DNA from: Arthrinium phaeospermum
Lineage: Eukaryota; Ascomycota; Sordariomycetes; Amphisphaeriales; Apiosporaceae
NCBI GenBank assembly: GCA_006503535.1
Contig: QYRS01000012.1
Location: 434,001-498,000, forward strand
Direction: 5' to 3'
DNA: 64,000 nucleotides
In this document: in pieces, positions 34,077-44,888 of the stretch
Layout: every line of letters begins with the position of its first letter
Numbering within the stretch: the first letter of the stretch is position 1
Notes under the pieces: generated by a model
What the model saw: only the letters and a program-made list of their open reading frames with translations
The model's database searches: none
Told to the model about the DNA's origin: nothing
Translations under genes and position numbers: made by a program

Positions 34077-37000
34077 ATGGCTCGGATGGTCGGGCTTCCC
34101 GTGGAGCTATTAGAAGGCATCCTCGACAACATTGACGACCCCAACGACCTGACGTCCCTGGCTCGCGTCAACCATATTTTCCATACATTGGCCGACAAAC
34201 GCATTTGGAAGGGTGCCGACATAAGGTACCGCTATCTCATATTGATGTGGGCGTGTGCCACCGGAAACGCGCCAGCACTCAATCGGCTCCTGAACCTGGG
34301 ATTCACCACCAATCTCCATTTTCAATTAGGCACGGGCTGGTGGACTTGGGATGACTTTACCTCGGACTTCTACCTTCGGTTAAGAGACCGTTTGGATGAC
34401 GCTTGGTCCAGCGGCCCGTTGTATGTCGCCATACCCTATCATGACGACTTTTACGAAGAACCTGATGCGCCTGCGATAGATCAGAGGCATAGAGGATTCT
34501 GGAAGCCGCTTCATGCTGCTGTACACCATGGCCAGGGCCATATCGTTGACATCCTTCTTCAGCATGGAGCATGGGTTGATGAAATCGCGAGGAATTATCA
34601 TGGTTGTGCCCGACCACCACAGTACTATTGCGACGGAACAATCGAAGGTGGGAGATTCACACCCCTTCACGTGGCCATGTACAGTGGACAAGAAGAGATC
34701 GCCATGAAATTAATATCAAACGGAGCTTCGATCTATACCGACCGTACGGTGTACCGACATGCTCGGACCCGTGACCCAAAACGCAACAGGCTTACAGCCT
34801 TGCACCTTTGTGCACATCATGGCTTACTTGAGACCGCCAAATACCTGGTGGAGAACGGCTACCAAACAGCAATCGACGAGCTCGATGAGCTCGGCTACTC
34901 TCCGATAACGTATGCATATGTTGGCGGCCACGACAGCATCTTCTTTTACCTACTGTCCCGAGGCGCCAGCACAAGATTCCATGAGTGGGACATCCTTCCT
35001 CAGAGTTACCGTTCATTTCTGCACCAAGCTTGCCGTGACCGTCGGTGGGAGACTGTGGACAAACTGGCCGAGTATGGTTGTGACGCATCGGAGCCGGACG
35101 ACTACGGTTATACACCATTGGAGCTATGCATGGATTACTGCAACACCTTCACATACCCCGACACCTACAAAATGAGTGTGAGTGAAAGGAATCTAGACGC
35201 GCAAATGATGTTCAAGGCAATCGAGTCATGCGGAATGCATGGTCCCATAAAACAAGACATATTGCTTAAAGCTGGGCGTTATGCTCTCAGGGAATCAGTA
35301 CCGTCGCTAGTCACCTTTGTTCTCGACCATGGGCTGGACATCTCAACCCTACTGTACTCGCACAATGTTTATGACGAGGACGGAAAAGAAGGGCGCCCAC
35401 TTTACAAGCGCGATTGGCCTCAAGACGTTGAACCCCAGAATTACTACCATGATACAGGATTATTTCCCTGTGAGCAGACCCTACTCGAATTTGCCAGCTG
35501 CTGCATCAGGCCGTCACCATACCTCGAGGAGGTCATCGAACTGTTGCTTGCCCGAGGCGGTATGAATTCGGGAGATATTGAGAGCTACGTGCGCGTACTA
35601 AAGAACCTCTGTTGCAGCAGATATGGCAGCTGGGGTGACGATCCCAACGAATTCCCAAGACTTCAATGCGTGAGGAAGATATGTTCCCACTTATCTGCCA
35701 CACTCGAGTGGCAGAATTCGAGGCCCGAGTTACCGGTCAGCTTGTTCTTCATATGTCTCGATAGGTGCCAACGCGTCTTTCTGGATGAGCTGCTGAACGT
35801 CTTCGACTTTCCCGACTGGGAATGCAGCGACGATGAATTGAGGGGCTTTCTGCTTCTCCTCACACGCAACCGTGACTGCTCTATGTTGTCTGGCCCCGAG
35901 TCTGAAACAGTCATCAGCACCCTAAGCCGCCGTTTCAGCTACCTGGAGTTCCTCTTCAAAGTAGACAAACATAACTACCTCTTGCAGCACGAGGAAACCT
36001 TCGTTCTTCTCTATACGAGTGTGCTGCGAGTGGAGGGGGGAGAGAAGGCAGTTTTGGACTATCTCGATCGAGGCGGTCGATACTGCCTTGATGACGACCG
36101 GAACAACACGCCCCTCTTCGAAGCTTGTGCCACGAACAGTTTGCAGCTAGCAGAGAGGCTTATAGACATGGGAGCACACCCTCACAATCTAATCTCGCTC
36201 GATAAACCATTCGAGCACATTCACGCGCAGGGCTATCTCTGGGAAGAGAACTCGGGCGACGTGGCCATATTACGTCTGCTTATCGAAAGAGGTGCTGATC
36301 CTTTTTTCGCAAAAGACGTCAACTCAGTGCCAACATCCCTTTCCTACTACCCATTTCACTTGCATATGGAGGGTTCCAGGAGCTCCTCTCCTGAATTCTT
36401 TCGGACACTATGTGAACTCACGATCAACAACAAGACTGATGCAGAATTCTTGTTCAACTTACTCAAAACTGCATGTACCGATGGGAACCTGGAAGCCGTC
36501 CAGGTGCTACGTTCTTGTGCTCGACGGCGAGTCGATGCGATTATTCGAGACCAGGCAGCGTTTCTACTGCAAATGCTGCTGGCAGAGCTGGTACACCGTC
36601 CCTACTCCTCGTGCGGTACCTACAGTTCCTATTCCTACATTAAGGAGAAGTTGATTGGGGAGATGGACGATGCTATTGGTCTCATCAAACTGATTCTTGA
36701 GCTGGGGCCCGCCAGGACCTTGACGTCTAGATGGAGGCTGAAGATCTACCGTGGCGAAGGGCTCACAGCACTCAAGCTACTTGAGAAGCTCCTTACACCT
36801 CCCGAGAACCCGCACCCAGTAGGAGGAAGAAATGCACCACAAGGGGGGAATCTCGATCCAGATGATTGTATCGGTTGGCCTTGCGAACGCATCAGGGACA
36901 GGTACAGATACAGGGTCTCCAGGTGCTTGAATGAGCGAATCAGTATCGACACCACTAAAAGAGGATCCAACATCACCATCAGTGATGGGACAATCACGCT

Positions 37001-37118
37001 CCCATCGCTGCAGGAATTGCGCGAGGTGCGACCAGGCGAAACCAACATGAAGTATCTGGTAGACATCCCTTTGCCGTGGGGTTGCTCCTGCGAGGAGGAA
37101 TGGGAGGATAACTGGTAA
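34077..37118 (+). CDS. F-box-ankyrin protein 4, intact (1013 residues)
   Basis: Single exon. The frame is open further upstream to 33996, but I chose the ATG at 34077 because it places the F-box (Leu-Pro-Val-Glu-Leu-Leu-Glu-Gly-Ile-Leu) at residue 7, as in the paralogues. Ankyrin repeats lie near residues 55-85, 140-170 (PLHAAVHHGQGHIVDILLQH), 203-240 (TPLHVAMYSGQEEIAMKLI), 240-310 (TALHLCAHHGLLETAKYLV), 320-350, and near 690-760 (TPLFEACATNSLQLAERLID). The end carries the shared module: Arg-Cys-Leu-Asn-Glu-Arg-Ile-Ser-Ile, an Ile-Thr-Ile-Ser-Asp strand and Pro-Leu-Pro-Trp-Gly-Cys-Ser-Cys. Likely an SCF substrate adaptor. This is the cleanest reference copy of the array. Confidence 0.95.
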   Translation: MARMVGLPVELLEGILDNIDDPNDLTSLARVNHIFHTLADKRIWKGADIRYRYLILMWACATGNAPALNRLLNLGFTTNLHFQLGTGWWTWDDFTSDFYLRLRDRLDDAWSSGPLYVAIPYHDDFYEEPDAPAIDQRHRGFWKPLHAAVHHGQGHIVDILLQHGAWVDEIARNYHGCARPPQYYCDGTIEGGRFTPLHVAMYSGQEEIAMKLISNGASIYTDRTVYRHARTRDPKRNRLTALHLCAHHGLLETAKYLVENGYQTAIDELDELGYSPITYAYVGGHDSIFFYLLSRGASTRFHEWDILPQSYRSFLHQACRDRRWETVDKLAEYGCDASEPDDYGYTPLELCMDYCNTFTYPDTYKMSVSERNLDAQMMFKAIESCGMHGPIKQDILLKAGRYALRESVPSLVTFVLDHGLDISTLLYSHNVYDEDGKEGRPLYKRDWPQDVEPQNYYHDTGLFPCEQTLLEFASCCIRPSPYLEEVIELLLARGGMNSGDIESYVRVLKNLCCSRYGSWGDDPNEFPRLQCVRKICSHLSATLEWQNSRPELPVSLFFICLDRCQRVFLDELLNVFDFPDWECSDDELRGFLLLLTRNRDCSMLSGPESETVISTLSRRFSYLEFLFKVDKHNYLLQHEETFVLLYTSVLRVEGGEKAVLDYLDRGGRYCLDDDRNNTPLFEACATNSLQLAERLIDMGAHPHNLISLDKPFEHIHAQGYLWEENSGDVAILRLLIERGADPFFAKDVNSVPTSLSYYPFHLHMEGSRSSSPEFFRTLCELTINNKTDAEFLFNLLKTACTDGNLEAVQVLRSCARRRVDAIIRDQAAFLLQMLLAELVHRPYSSCGTYSSYSYIKEKLIGEMDDAIGLIKLILELGPARTLTSRWRLKIYRGEGLTALKLLEKLLTPPENPHPVGGRNAPQGGNLDPDDCIGWPCERIRDRYRYRVSRCLNERISIDTTKRGSNITISDGTITLPSLQELREVRPGETNMKYLVDIPLPWGCSCEEEWEDNW

Positions 37119-37877
37119 TGGCACAAGGGATATTTCCACATACACGCCTGCCTCGCAGGGCAGGTCGACAAAGAATCCATTGGCCACGGATTGCCTTTAC
37201 ATATTTGGCAGATCAGACACAACGCCGCTCAGCTGGGTTTGCAGACCATTGGAGCGGATGGCTCTCTCAGTTTGCCTAATGCACCTTGGTCGGCGATGAC
37301 ACACACAGATAGAACAGATAGGCAATGACAATAATTATGATATCTGTGTAACTAACTTGCATTTTCTTTTGCCTGGAACATCGAATCAAGATAGGCTTGT
37401 ATTCTAGCCCTAGTTCCGCCACTATCCTCGGTGGAAAAACCGGCTGGTCATTGAAGATGCGTGGCTCCTACGGCCCTGCCAGAAACGGCGAAGAAAGCAG
37501 AAGAGGAAGGAGGTTTCAGCATGGCCTATGATCTTTGGCCTCGAGTACTAACGCAACCTGCGGGAGATGGACTTAACTGATTTATTTTGAAATAAACCGG
37601 GCGGATTATGTTCAGTAAGTGATTGTTATTGCTTTCTTTCATTGAAGCATCTCTCCGTAGTGAGTAAACGTGGGGTGGCCGATTCGTGAGGTGCCCTAAG
37701 GAGTGCCAAAATTCATCAGTCAATGCATTCGAATTTGCATCTTGGATGTATTCAATTGCTTCGATGGAGCTTATCAGCTTCCTTCCTCCCTATCTCTTCC
37801 CTGTGCTTATTGCTCGTCCCTTGCTCTTTCCTTGACTACCATCATCCTTTGCACACAACACAACACCGCACCACGTC
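37119..37877. other. Spacer and promoter of F-box-ankyrin gene 5
   Basis: No gene. The right 240 bp align with the upstream region of gene 4 (shared GAAGCAT, CGTAGTGAG, CCGAT, AGGAGT and ATTCAAT words in the same order). Confidence 0.6.
37724..37756 (+). promoter_or_regulatory. Putative promoter motifs of F-box-ankyrin gene 5
   Basis: TGCATTCGAAT at 37724 and TGTATTCAAT at 37747-37756 lie 154 and 131 bp before the ATG at 37878. They match the motif found upstream of the other four copies. No TATA-like CATAAATA is seen here. Confidence 0.35.
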
Positions 37878-40800
37878 ATGGCTTGTATGATTCTCGAGCT
37901 CCCTGTCGAGCTTCTGCTCGAGATCTTCGAGTATATCAGCAATGATGTCGAAACCTTGAAGTCTGTTGCACGTGTCACATCGTGCTTCTATGCTCTGGTC
38001 ATCGACCATATCTGGGATCGTGCTGATCCAGACCACCGCTCCCGGATCTTCGCGTGGGCATGCGCCTCCGGAAGCCCGCGAGCGGTGCGCCGTCTCCTAG
38101 ACTTGGGCTACACGCCGAACCTCAATTTCCAGCTGAGGTACCGAACGAACCTGGATAACTTGACGCCAGATTTCTTCCTCAAGCTTCCACCCAACCCTGG
38201 CTTTGCTCAAACCGGCTGGATTGGCTGGAACGCGTGCATACCCGACGTGAACAACTACCACATCCCTGTCCTGCCTTCATCGAGTCGAGTTAATGCACAG
38301 TTCTGGAAGCCATTGCATGTTGCGGCGCACTATGGACAAACCCAGATTGTCGAAATCCTCCTTCGTCACGGGGCCTGGGTTGACGCAACGTCGATGAACT
38401 ACTTTAAGTATCCCCGACCTGTGCTCCCATGCGACACGCCCACTAATCTCGGACAATTCACGCCTCTCCATGTCGCCTTGCGTAATCGCCATGAAGGTGT
38501 CGCCCAGGTCTTGATAGCCCAAGGTGGTGCTTCGATGTACGTCGACCATCATGTCTACCAAGCCCAACAAACATACGGTCCCAACCGCGGCAGCATCAAT
38601 GCCTTACATCTCTGTGCAACCTACGGCTTATTGTCAACAACCAAGTTCCTCGTGGAAGGAGGGTACATCGAGACAGGCATTGACCAATTGGACGAATTCG
38701 GATTTTCTCCCATCATGTACGCCTATCACTTCGGTCACGACGAGGTATTCGACTACCTACTGGCCCAAGGCGCCAGCCCTCGAGTTGGCCGAACATCAGT
38801 TCCGCACATATTCAAGTCTGGTGTCACGTCGATCCTGCATCAGGCATGTCATGATATTCGATGGAAGACCGTGGCCACCCTAGTCAACCACGGAAGCGAT
38901 GCGCACGAGCTGGACGGAAACGGCGATCCTCTCATGATTCTGTGCATCAAATCCTACTTCCGCCGGCTGATCTACAACCATATGCCCGACGTGATCTCGG
39001 AGTCGGAGAGAATGATCGGCACGATAGAGTCATGCGGCCTGAATGTCCTCGTACCGCAAGAGAAACTGGTCGCTGTGGCCAAGTACGCTTTCAGGGGCGC
39101 AGTAGTGCCACTCGCCTCATGGCTTCTCGACTATGGCCTGGACATTTCGACGACACTACCATCGCACGAGAGAGATGAATGGCTGCGTGACTGGGAGACT
39201 GGCATCAGAGACCCGATTCAGGGCTGGGATGATGGGAAATCACCCGATTCAAACCTTCCTGGCGCCTACTACAACGACACTGGGAGGGTCAGAACGCAAC
39301 AAACGTTACTCGAATACGTTTGCTACCACAGTAAACCGTCTCCAAACACCCAACAAGTCATAGAACTGCTGCTCGACAGAGGTTGCATCAAACCAGGAGA
39401 CGTCCAGAGCTACGTGCGCGCCATTAAGCATCTTTGCTGCAATGAGTCGCAGAAGTGGCGGTGGGAAGGCCCCGACCCGAATCTACAGCCATGCCTGCAG
39501 TCGCTGTGCTCCCGTCTCTGCTACAGTTCAAGACAGCAGCGCCAGACTGCAACTACCGGCCGGCTTGTTCTATGTGTGCCTCCTGGAGCGCCTACATCCC
39601 GTCATGGAGGTCATACTCAACACTTTCGACTTCGCCAACTCCGTCTACAGTGAGGAAGAGCTAATGCACTTTTTGGACGCCATCGTGTGTGAGCGTTACC
39701 CCAACAATGATGTGCAACAACTTCGTCTCCTGGACCTCGTCTTCCAGGCAGATATGAACAACCACCGCCACCTTTTGCAGCACGAGCGAACGTTCGAGAG
39801 GATCTGCAAGGCGTTTCTACCGCACACGGAGCGCAAAGCGGGAGAGAAGGCGGTCCTAACCTACCTCGACCGCGGCGGCCGCTACGCCTTCATCTTCGCC
39901 GACGGCGAAAGCAGCTCGGCCCTCTTCGAGGCCTGCTCCACGCGCAGCCTGAAGCTGGCCAAGAGACTTCTCGACCTGGGCGCAGACCCAAACAACCTCA
40001 CCCGAGTAGGGATCGCAGTCTCTACTGGGAAGATGATATCTGGTACCGGAACGGGAACGATGTGAACGTGCTGCGACTGCTTCTCAAGAGAGGCGGCGAC
40101 CCCTTCCGAACAGACCCTGATAGGAAGACCGGCATTCATTTCCCCTTCGCCGTATACCTGGAAGGGTCCGATGAGGAGTTCGAGTTCTACCAAGAGCTCT
40201 GCAAGCTAACCATCAATAACGAGACCGCCGACGGCGACCTCTTTACCGTTGTCGAGCTCGCTTGCGTCCGCGGGGAGTACGCCGGCATCCAGGAGCTGCG
40301 CTCGCGCGGGGGCGGCCGAGTCGACACTCTGCTCCGAGACCACGCGGTGCCGTTCCTGCAAAAGCTGCTGGCCAACCTGTATTCGTTCGACGGCGAGGAA
40401 ACCCTCGAAGAGGAGGAGGGCGACGGCATCTTCTACGGCCGCTACGTGAACATCGAGGTAATCGACGAAGCGATCGACACCATCCGGCTCCTTCTCGAGC
40501 TGGGTCCCTCTGGTCTCCTAGAGTCTGGCTGGCGTCTGGAAGAACCCCGCGTCGAGGGGCTGACCGCGCTCCGCCTGCTCGAGATGCTCCTGACGCACCC
40601 GACAACCCGCACATAGACCAGAGGAGCGAGCCGCACTGCGACAAATTTGCGGTCCGGTATCGAAGCCGAATCGCCTGGTGCCTGAACCAACGGATCAAGA
40701 TCGAGTCGGTCGAGGGGGAAACTGCCGTCACGGTTCTCGATGGGGAGATCCCGCTGCCGAAGGACTGGTATGAGCATTGGGCAAGACCAGAGACCGAATG

Positions 40801-40903
40801 GGGCGAGTCTAAACGTGGATACTTGCAAGAGGTTCGTATGCCATGGGATTGCGCCTGCGAGCGGTTGGAGAACACGAGAGTCCGAGACCTTTGGCACTAC
40901 TAG
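37878..40903 (+). pseudogene. F-box-ankyrin protein 5, three frameshifts
   Basis: The ATG at 37878 opens an F-box (Leu-Glu-Leu-Pro-Val-Glu-Leu-Leu-Leu-Glu-Ile) and the same ankyrin series as copies 3 and 4 (PLHVAAHYGQTQIVEILLRH, TPLHVALRNRHEGVAQVLI, NALHLCATYGLLSTTKFLV). The coding thread must change frame three times: near 39519 (CTCTCT reduced to CTCT before Ala-Thr-Val-Gln), near 40010 (one base lost around CCCGA) and near 40599 (CCCC reduced to CCC before Asp-Asn-Pro-His). After the last shift the C-terminal module (AWCLNQRIKIES ... Met-Pro-Trp-Asp-Cys-Ala-Cys) reads to 40903. All three are short indels in simple runs, so this may be an intact gene with sequence errors or a young pseudogene. 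Its 3' end is 47 bp from the amylase stop. Confidence 0.85.
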
Positions 40904-40950
40904 CTGTTGATTTCCTTTCATTCGGGAGTAGCAATCATCCCGCAGCCGTT

Positions 40951-43362
40951 TCAGCCTTGGGGTCGTTGGATACATTGACTTCGTCTGGGGGACAAAATCA
41001 CGGTGGAGAGACAAAAGGCTGTTTGAGGTACATGTATAATATAGTCTTCATTAATCATAATGCTTTGGCTTGTCGAGGTGCCATGACTTGTGTGGGCGGT
41101 ATAAAACCGGTTGCTGGGATACACTCTTTTCCGAACAGGAAGCCGTTTGAGCGCCGAAGCCGGGTACAAAACAACAGGATCACGCCCAACATCGACATTG
41201 AGCGCCCCAGACCCATCGGCCGTAATGACATTGCAGTCCCCGCCGAGGACCTGGACGACCTGCTCGCCGCCGGAGTAGCCCGAGTTGCCGCCCGAGATGT
41301 TGATCTGGTAGGTGCCGTTGCTGCCCAGGTTGCTGAAGACGCCGATGACGTCGCCCTTGCGCATGGCGATGCTGTGGCTGTCCGAGTAGACGGTCCAGGC
41401 CTGGTACTTGACGTAGCCGGCCTCGGCGTTGGAGGCCGCCAGCGTGTGGTTGCGGACCTGGTTCAGCGTCGCGACGAGCTGGTACAGTTCCGACTGGGTG
41501 TTGTAGCCCGAGGTCCAGAGCGCCTCGCGCTGGTTGGGCGTGTCGCCGCCGGCGTAGTGCTGCTCTTGGCCCTGGTACAGGATCGGGATGCCGTCGGAGA
41601 GGAGGGTGAAGGCGATGGCCTATATTGAGGGGTCAGTAAACAATCACACTTATTGGCTGCAAAGATCTGGTGTATCAAAGGGGTCTGGTGTTGGCTATCC
41701 GGCTGGATCTTTCCTGGCGAACTCACATTTTTGGCGAGCGACTGTGATTGAAAGTTAGCCTTTGGTCTTATTCGGCGGAGCATGTGCTTGGGGGATCGAA
41801 ACTTACCATGTCGTTGGTTAGGGAGGCGAATCGCTTCTGGTCGTGGTTCTCAATGAAGACACCCAGGGCGGTCGTGTCAGCTAGTCAGGGGTGGTGGGTC
41901 AGTCAGTCTGCACGTAAACTTCGGGCAATTGGAGGGGTAGCTGATAGGGGGTAAACTGACCTTGTCCCTTCATGGTGTTAATGCCGTTGACGAGGTTGTC
42001 CATGGTAGCCGAGGTTCGAAAACGTCTCCTGTACCCAGAAGAAGCTGCAGAAACGTGTCAGCATATAGTAATCATATGCAGAAGGAGAACACCCCCTTGG
42101 AGTCTATCGATTCAACTTACAGGGGATAGTTCATCAATCCTTGCATGTAGTTCTGCCAGTCGCCGTAGATGGCTGTGGTTGCCGTCGAGAACCTGTTAAT
42201 CACGGATGAGAGGTCAGCCTCCATCTCGTGTCGTTCACTCTGTTGGGGCCATGAAATAGTAAGCAAACTTGCCTCGCCAATTCCGTAGATGCCCGCCGCG
42301 TCCAAAAAGCCGGCCAGAAGTCCTTCTCGACGTGCTTGACGCTATCGATGCGCATGCCGTCGATGGAGTACTTGGCGACGAGGTCCTTGATCCAGTCGCT
42401 GAAGGTGTTGCGGATGTTGCTGTCCTCGGTCTTGAGATCCGGCAGGCTGACCTTGTTGTCGCCCTCCCAGCAGGTCCGGACCGAGTTGTCGTCGTCGTAG
42501 TTTGACGCTATCGATGCGCATGCCGTCGATGGAGTACTTGGCGACGAGGTCCTTGATCCAGTCGCTGAAGGTGTTGCGGATGTTGCTGTCCTCGGTCTTG
42601 AGATCCGGCAGGCTGACCTTGTTGTCGCCCTCCCAGCAGGTCCGGACCGAGTTGTCGTCGTCGTAGTTGATCTCGCAGAACGGGTGGTAGTAGCCGCTGT
42701 TGTCGAAGGGCTTGAGCATCGAGTAGTCGACGCAGTCGCCGCAGCCGTTGAAGCCCATGTGGTTCGTCACCACGTCCACCATGAGGTACATGCCGCGCGA
42801 GTGCAGCGCCGCCGACAGGTCGATCAGGTCTTGCTCGGTGCCAAAGTTCTCATTGAGCGAGTAGATGTCCTGGGCCCAGTAGCCATGGTACGCATATCTG
42901 GCGACGGCATAACTATCAGCAAAATGCTTTACCAGGATGGAAGTGTCCGCCTTCGGTAGTGAGGGTTTTGGAAGTCTGTGTACGAATCCGACTCACCCGT
43001 ACGGAGTATCCCCTTCAAGATTCTTGACGATGGGAGAGATCCAGACCTAGAACGTGCACAATCTTTAGTATACCGAAACTAATGCACGCGGCAAAACCAA
43101 AGTGCCATGCCAGGGGGAAAGCCAAGCTCTTACAGCAGTGAAGCCCATGCCCTGGATATAATCCAGATGGTTGATCAGGCCCTTGTAGGTGCCGCCGCAG
43201 TAGCTCGTGATGGTGATGGCGCACTGCTCGGTGGTCGAGCCGTCGGTGCGGGCGAAGCGGTCCGTCAGGATCTGGTAGATGGACTGCTTCTGCCATTCGG
43301 CGCCGCTCAGGGCCTGTGCGATCGAGGCAGCCCCAGAGGAGTGAGATGGGTGACAGCTTCAT
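40951..43362 (-). CDS. Secreted alpha-amylase (GH13, TAKA type), damaged
   Basis: Multi-exon gene on the minus strand. It matches the TAKA-amylase layout: signal peptide, [14 protein letters not shown], [20 protein letters not shown], Val-Val-Thr-Asn-His-Met, GMRIDSVK (nucleophile Asp), GIGE (acid/base Glu), IENHDQKRF (third Asp) and [11 protein letters not shown]. It would cut internal alpha-1,4 bonds of starch outside the cell. Lesions: one extra G in the signal peptide near 43333 (a GGG run would restore Ala-Ala-Ser-Ile-Ala-Gln-Ala), a 167-bp duplication (42336-42669) that breaks the frame, and one-base shifts near 42165 and 42018. One intron (42193-42272) has a GC-AG donor (GAG|GCAAGT). 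The C-terminal 50 residues in the open frame look unlike amylase, so the true stop may be earlier. Confidence 0.85.
42336..42669. repeat. 167-bp tandem duplication inside the amylase gene
   Basis: The unit 42336-42502 starts TTGACGCTATCG and is repeated at 42503-42669. As 167 is not a multiple of three, it shifts the reading frame just after GMRIDSVK. Removing one copy rejoins Asp-Ser-Val-Lys to His-Val-Glu-Lys-Asp-Phe-Trp-Pro, the normal family sequence. Confidence 0.95.
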
Positions 43363-44888
43363 GCTGGGCGTATATTCGAACGGAGTGGAATACACGTGTG
43401 GTAGAACGAAGGCGCAATGTAGGGAGTGCAAGAAGTCTTTGAAAGTTGACCAGTGGGCTGTCAAGCAACGGATTGCAAGATACCGAGAAGACAGTGAGTG
43501 GCTGGGACTCAACTTGGGTTGCTGTGTTGACCTGGGCTGGAGAAGAAGAATCAGGACGGAAGACAGGACGACGATCGTCTATTTATATTGTCCTCTCCAG
43601 ACGCGTATGGTCGACCTTGGTGTTTCTCTAACATATGAGCCTGTGCGAGATCGAGCGTGTAGTAAGGCAATTGGAGGCGACTCATCCACACCCGTCGTGA
43701 GCCATTGTCACCCAAGCGCGCTGGAAGTTGCGGCAGCAGAAAAGCAACTTCACCACCTCCAAATTCCAGCGCACGAAACCACGACCGACCGACCGAGATG
43801 TGGCCGTGTTCTAATCTGGGGTGTCGGAGTTTCCTTCGAGGCGGGACTCGATCACCTTATAGGCAAGAGGTAAGGTTGGGCGCTTGGCTTGGTTTAAGTA
43901 AGGGCCCGGGCATGGCGTGTGGGATAGAGTAGAGGGCGGCAAAAGAAAGTGTGTCTTGTCGTGGCAGGCACCACCTTGGATGTAACTGGAAGCGGCGTAG
44001 GCCTCATGATCCTCGTCGCGGAAGATTACTAAGTCAGTCACTAGACCACCAAGCTACCCCCGGATTGGGCATCTCAGTCCGGCCTACGGGCCGACCCCAC
44101 AAATTTGGGGAACACCCCCGTTCACCCACAACCACCAGCGTGGAAGCGACGAGTGACGGACTTCGATCTGCCTTCGGTGGGGTTGTCATGTCATGTACAG
44201 GCAAGCCGGCCAGGATTCCGACATGATCGGTACTGGCAAGAGAGGCCCGAATCACAGGGCCTCCATTCTATGCCTTGGCCATCCCTTGGCTTCGAGTGTC
44301 ACACACACACAGCGGCTACCATCGCAGAGTTGGCCTAAACAAATGCCATGGACAAACAACAAGCCCGGCATGAGAATCTGATGTATCGTGTATGTAGCAA
44401 GATGAGTTGCCGGCGGCGGAGTTCCCTTGGAATGTCAGATTCCCCACGTCAGACCGCAAATCGCTAGTAGGGCCGACTCCATCGTCTTATGCGCAGTGTA
44501 AGCAGGCCTGCACAGAGAGCCAATGCCGTTTGGTGTTGTTAACCGAGACAGCAGTGCCGTCTGGGACTCGGTACTCCTCACGTGTCTGCTGGGGTTCGCA
44601 TGTTATGTCGATCAACTTGCCATATTCAGTCGACCAGGCCATGATCCAACCCCAGAATTCGACCAAAGTGGCCTGCACATCTCATGTCAGCAATAGAGCG
44701 AGCAGAGTGGCTATATTCATCAACTATGTCACTGAGATTACTTAGCGCTCGGCCCTACTTACCACCCTTTCCCTCTCACCTCCTTTTCTGCAGCACCCCA
44801 ACCATGCCAAGACACATAGCTCTTGTGTTACATTTTGAACATTATATCCTCCGGACCTTCGGCTAAAGCAAGCGAGCTTCTCTCTCCG
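43363..44888. other. Intergenic region upstream of the amylase
   Basis: 1.5 kb, no gene called. The plus-strand frame 43316-43873 overlaps the amylase start and has no features. It contains a TATA-like element for the amylase and, at its right side, the 3' region of the transcription-factor gene. Confidence 0.55.
43580..43587 (-). promoter_or_regulatory. TATA-like element of the amylase gene
   Basis: TATAAATA on the minus strand, about 218 bp upstream of the ATG at 43362. Position and sequence suit a regulated fungal hydrolase promoter; no AmyR or CreA site was clear enough to call. Confidence 0.4.

Noticed and set aside
23138..40903. Repeat-induced point mutation as general cause of the array's decay
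   Set aside because: Lesions are mostly indels and two copies are fully open; only one clear CpA to TpA-type stop is seen.
43316..43873. 185-codon plus-strand open frame
   Set aside because: It overlaps the amylase start and promoter on the other strand and shows no family features.
43970..44060. tRNA-like sequence on the minus strand (GGTGGTCTAGTGAC...)
   Set aside because: An A-box-like start exists, but there is no B-box (GGTTCGAxxCC) and no cloverleaf could be folded.
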